DNA from: Deltaproteobacteria bacterium
Lineage (GTDB): Bacteria > Desulfobacterota > Syntrophobacteria > BM002
Direction: 5' to 3'
Assembly: GCA_017861095.1 (NCBI GenBank)
Contig: JAGFXI010000084.1
Location: 1-7,479, forward strand
DNA: 7,479 nt
The position numbers were made by a program, and so were the translations under genes. A model generated the notes under the pieces. The model saw only the letters and a program-made list of their open reading frames with translations, searched no databases and had not been told where the DNA came from. Of this stretch, positions 5,880-7,479 are shown one piece after another. Positions within the stretch are counted from its first letter, which is position 1; each line of letters opens with the position of its first letter.

Positions 5880-7238
5880 ATGAAGGGTCGTGGAGGCGAA
5901 ACATCGTATCTTGCTATCCTTATTGTGGATGACGAGCCGAACATCCGCAAGACCCTCAGCATCGCCCTGGAGGCTGAGGGTCACCAGGTGGTGGCCGTTA
6001 GCAACGCCGGAGATGCGGTAAGTGAAGCCAAGCGGCGCTATTTTGATCTGGCACTGATTGATCTTCGCCTGGGAACGGAGTCGGGGATGGAGTTGATAAC
6101 CCGACTTCGGGCAACGTGCCCCTGGATGAAATTGGTAGTCATCACGGCATACGCGTCCATCGATAGTGCTGTTGAAGCAATGCGCCGCGGTGCTTTCGAT
6201 TACCTTCCCAAGCCGTTTACCCATGATCAGGTGACGCTCTTGGCCCAAAAAGTCGCTGAGGTCCGCGCGCTGGAGCGAAAAGTGGAGGACCTTCAGGAAA
6301 AGTTGAGTGAAGTTGCGCCCGAAGCCGACCTTGCAAGCTCTAGCCCTGGCATGCAGCGAACTCTTGCGATGGCCCGACAGATAGCTGACAGCGAGGCCAC
6401 TATCCTCATCCGGGGAGAGAGCGGTACCGGCAAGACTCTTCTGGCACGTGCGATTCATTCCTGGAGCCATCGCGCCCCAAAACCCTTCGGCACGGTATCA
6501 TGTCCGTCACTGTCGGCCGAACTTCTTGAAAGTGAGCTTTTCGGCCATGTGAAAGGAGCCTTCACCGGTGCGGTGCGCGACTATCCGGGGCGCATCGCTG
6601 CCTGTGAAGGCGGCACCCTCTTTCTCGATGAAATCGGCGATCTGCCGCTGCCTATACAGGCGAAGCTCCTTCGAGTCCTCCAGGAGAAGGTCTTCGAGCG
6701 AGTTGGAGATCTCGAAACCCGCAAAGCGGATGTTCGGATTATCACGGCAACGAACATGGACCTGGAAGCGGCAGTAAAGGAAAGGCGGTTTCGGGAAGAC
6801 CTGTTCTACCGCTTAAATGTGGTCGAGATTCTTGTTCCACCTCTTCGTGAGTGTCGAGAGGATATCCTGCCGCTTGCGGAGCGCCTTCTGGCTTTTTTTT
6901 CCAGGCAGAACCACCGGCACATAGTGGGCTTCACGGAAGGGACCCGTGAAGCACTGCGGAATCACGATTGGCCGGGCAACGTACGCGAGCTCCGCAACGC
7001 CGTCGAGCGTGCAGTCCTCCTGTGCCGTGAGGAACGCATCGGCGCTGAATACCTGCCAATGAATCTTGCGCAGGTGGAGCCGGTACCCAATATCGGCGAT
7101 CTCATTTCACTCGAGAAGATAGAGGAGATGCACATCCGGCGCGTGCTAGCGGCAACAAAATCAATCGAAGAGGCTTGTAAGGTGCTTGACATGGACTCTG
7201 TGACGCTCTGGCGGAGACGAAAAAAATACGGCATCTAG
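5880..7238 (+). CDS. AlgB-like NtrC-family sigma-54-dependent response regulator
   Basis: From the 5880 start the protein has 452 residues in the classic three-domain order. The receiver domain (about 11-125) has the acidic pair Asp17-Asp18, phosphoacceptor Asp61, switch Thr89 and Lys111. The sigma-54 AAA+ domain (about 152-385) has Walker A GESGTGKT (179-186), the sigma-54 contact loop GAFTGA (226-231) and Walker B GGTLFLDE (244-251). A Fis-type helix-turn-helix ends the protein (about 411-452). All catalytic features are intact, so it should hydrolyse ATP and remodel sigma-54 RNA polymerase. Details such as the VSCPSLSAELLESELFGH stretch and the SLEKIEEMHIRRV...YGI tail recall Pseudomonas AlgB, partner of the kinase KinB; this is recollection, not an alignment. 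Likely targets are the sigma-54 promoters at 7361-7376 and possibly 2076-2091. An upstream in-frame ATG at 5835 would add 15 residues. Confidence 0.92.
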   Translation: MKGRGGETSYLAILIVDDEPNIRKTLSIALEAEGHQVVAVSNAGDAVSEAKRRYFDLALIDLRLGTESGMELITRLRATCPWMKLVVITAYASIDSAVEAMRRGAFDYLPKPFTHDQVTLLAQKVAEVRALERKVEDLQEKLSEVAPEADLASSSPGMQRTLAMARQIADSEATILIRGESGTGKTLLARAIHSWSHRAPKPFGTVSCPSLSAELLESELFGHVKGAFTGAVRDYPGRIAACEGGTLFLDEIGDLPLPIQAKLLRVLQEKVFERVGDLETRKADVRIITATNMDLEAAVKERRFREDLFYRLNVVEILVPPLRECREDILPLAERLLAFFSRQNHRHIVGFTEGTREALRNHDWPGNVRELRNAVERAVLLCREERIGAEYLPMNLAQVEPVPNIGDLISLEKIEEMHIRRVLAATKSIEEACKVLDMDSVTLWRRRKKYGI

Positions 7239-7243
7239 CCATT

Positions 7244-7286
7244 TCATTTTGGAATGTTCCAAAGTGACGCTTCTTTCATTCTGAAA
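7244..7286. promoter_or_regulatory. Paired enhancer-like sites (UAS) upstream of the sigma-54 promoter
   Basis: A strong dyad spans 7244-7267: core TTTGGAA-TG-TTCCAAA (7248-7263), extended on both sides to 11-base arms with a single mismatch. A second dyad TTTCA-TTC-TGAAA is at 7274-7286. The two also share a direct repeat, TTTCATTTTGGAA (7242-7254) and TTTCATTCTGAAA (7274-7286), 11 of 13 identical and offset by 32 bases, about three helical turns. They lie about 100-145 bases upstream of the predicted start near 7387, the usual place for NtrC-type enhancer sites. The 2-base centre makes a terminator hairpin less likely. The encoded upstream regulator is the natural candidate to bind. Confidence 0.6.
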
Positions 7287-7360
7287 TCCTCCATCGCTCT
7301 TTCCATTATTGATTCACTGCTATCTCGTTGTTTTTCCCTGACTTCATAAATGCTCTCTTT

Positions 7361-7376
7361 TGGCATGTGGTCTGCT
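7361..7376 (+). promoter_or_regulatory. Sigma-54 (-24/-12) promoter of the 7404 gene
   Basis: TGGCATGTGGTCTGCT fits TGGCA-N6-TTGCW with one mismatch (C for the first T of the -12 box), and the GG-N10-GC spacing is exact. The start site would be near 7387, leaving a very short leader that still includes the AAGGAGG at 7391-7397. Confidence 0.7.
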
Positions 7377-7403
7377 TCAGTCCTTCAATCAAGGAGGATG
7401 CCG

Positions 7404-7479
7404 ATGAGCCTCAAGACCAAATTGATCATTGCCTTCTGTGGACCGGTGTTGATCCTGCTCACCGTTGGTTTGATAAGTG
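7404..7479 (+). CDS. Start of a membrane-anchored protein (partial), possible sensor histidine kinase
   Basis: Only 25 codons are in the window. They give a short basic start (MSLKTK) and a hydrophobic helix (about 7-25), the typical beginning of a sensor kinase or chemoreceptor. AAGGAGG at 7391-7397 is six bases from ATG 7404; the ATG at 7398 touches the ribosome site and the one at 7404 is preferred. Position after an AlgB-like regulator suggests the KinB-like partner, but no kinase domain is visible, so the function is inference from context. Confidence 0.6.
   Translation, partial: MSLKTKLIIAFCGPVLILLTVGLIS

Noticed and set aside
5811..6470. Minus-strand open frame of 219 codons
   Set aside because: It is antisense to the response regulator, whose domains are complete; the translated frame shows no domain.
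7244..7267. Dyad after the response-regulator stop as an intrinsic terminator
   Set aside because: A 2-base loop and no T-run make it a poor terminator; position and phased repetition fit an activator-binding site better.

Overview
The window looks like a chromosomal segment of a GC-rich Gram-negative bacterium, most likely a Desulfobacterota (former Deltaproteobacteria) or nearby lineage. This rests on protein style (an NtrC/AlgB-type sigma-54 activator, a four-helix-bundle sensor of the chemoreceptor type, a divergent PHA-synthase-like hydrolase) and on -24/-12 promoters. The taxon is an inference; no rRNA or marker gene is present.

Layout. (1) 1-510 is a giant imperfect palindrome without a credible gene. 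It encloses a MITE-like unit (179-364) with perfect 20-bp inverted ends, and it stops one base before the stop codon of the next gene. (2) 511-2034, minus strand: a PhaC-like alpha/beta hydrolase preceded by a textbook sigma-54 promoter (2076-2091). (3) 2035-2867 is a regulatory intergenic region. It holds the phaC promoter(s) and dyads, a GC-rich hairpin cluster, a strong sigma-70 promoter (2378-2405), a ydaO/yuaA-type c-di-AMP riboswitch (about 2413-2530) and a leader with mutually exclusive Shine-Dalgarno pairings. (4) 2868-4736, plus strand: a KimA-like APC-superfamily potassium importer, the classic partner of this riboswitch. (5) 4769-5701: a membrane-anchored protein made of two tandem four-helix-bundle sensor modules with no signalling output domain, probably co-transcribed with the permease. 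(6) 5880-7238: an AlgB-like response regulator (REC, sigma-54 AAA+, Fis-type HTH). (7) 7239-7403: paired operator-like repeats 32 bp apart, then a sigma-54 promoter. (8) 7404 to the end: the start of a membrane-anchored protein, possibly the partner sensor kinase.

Possible joint logic (inference). Potassium import is governed by c-di-AMP at the RNA level. A two-component, sigma-54-dependent module with an orphan 4HB sensor sits directly downstream and appears to activate the gene that follows it. The divergent PHA-synthase-like gene also carries a sigma-54 promoter, so one regulator could tie ion or osmotic state to carbon storage. The parts are well supported; the connection between them is a hypothesis.
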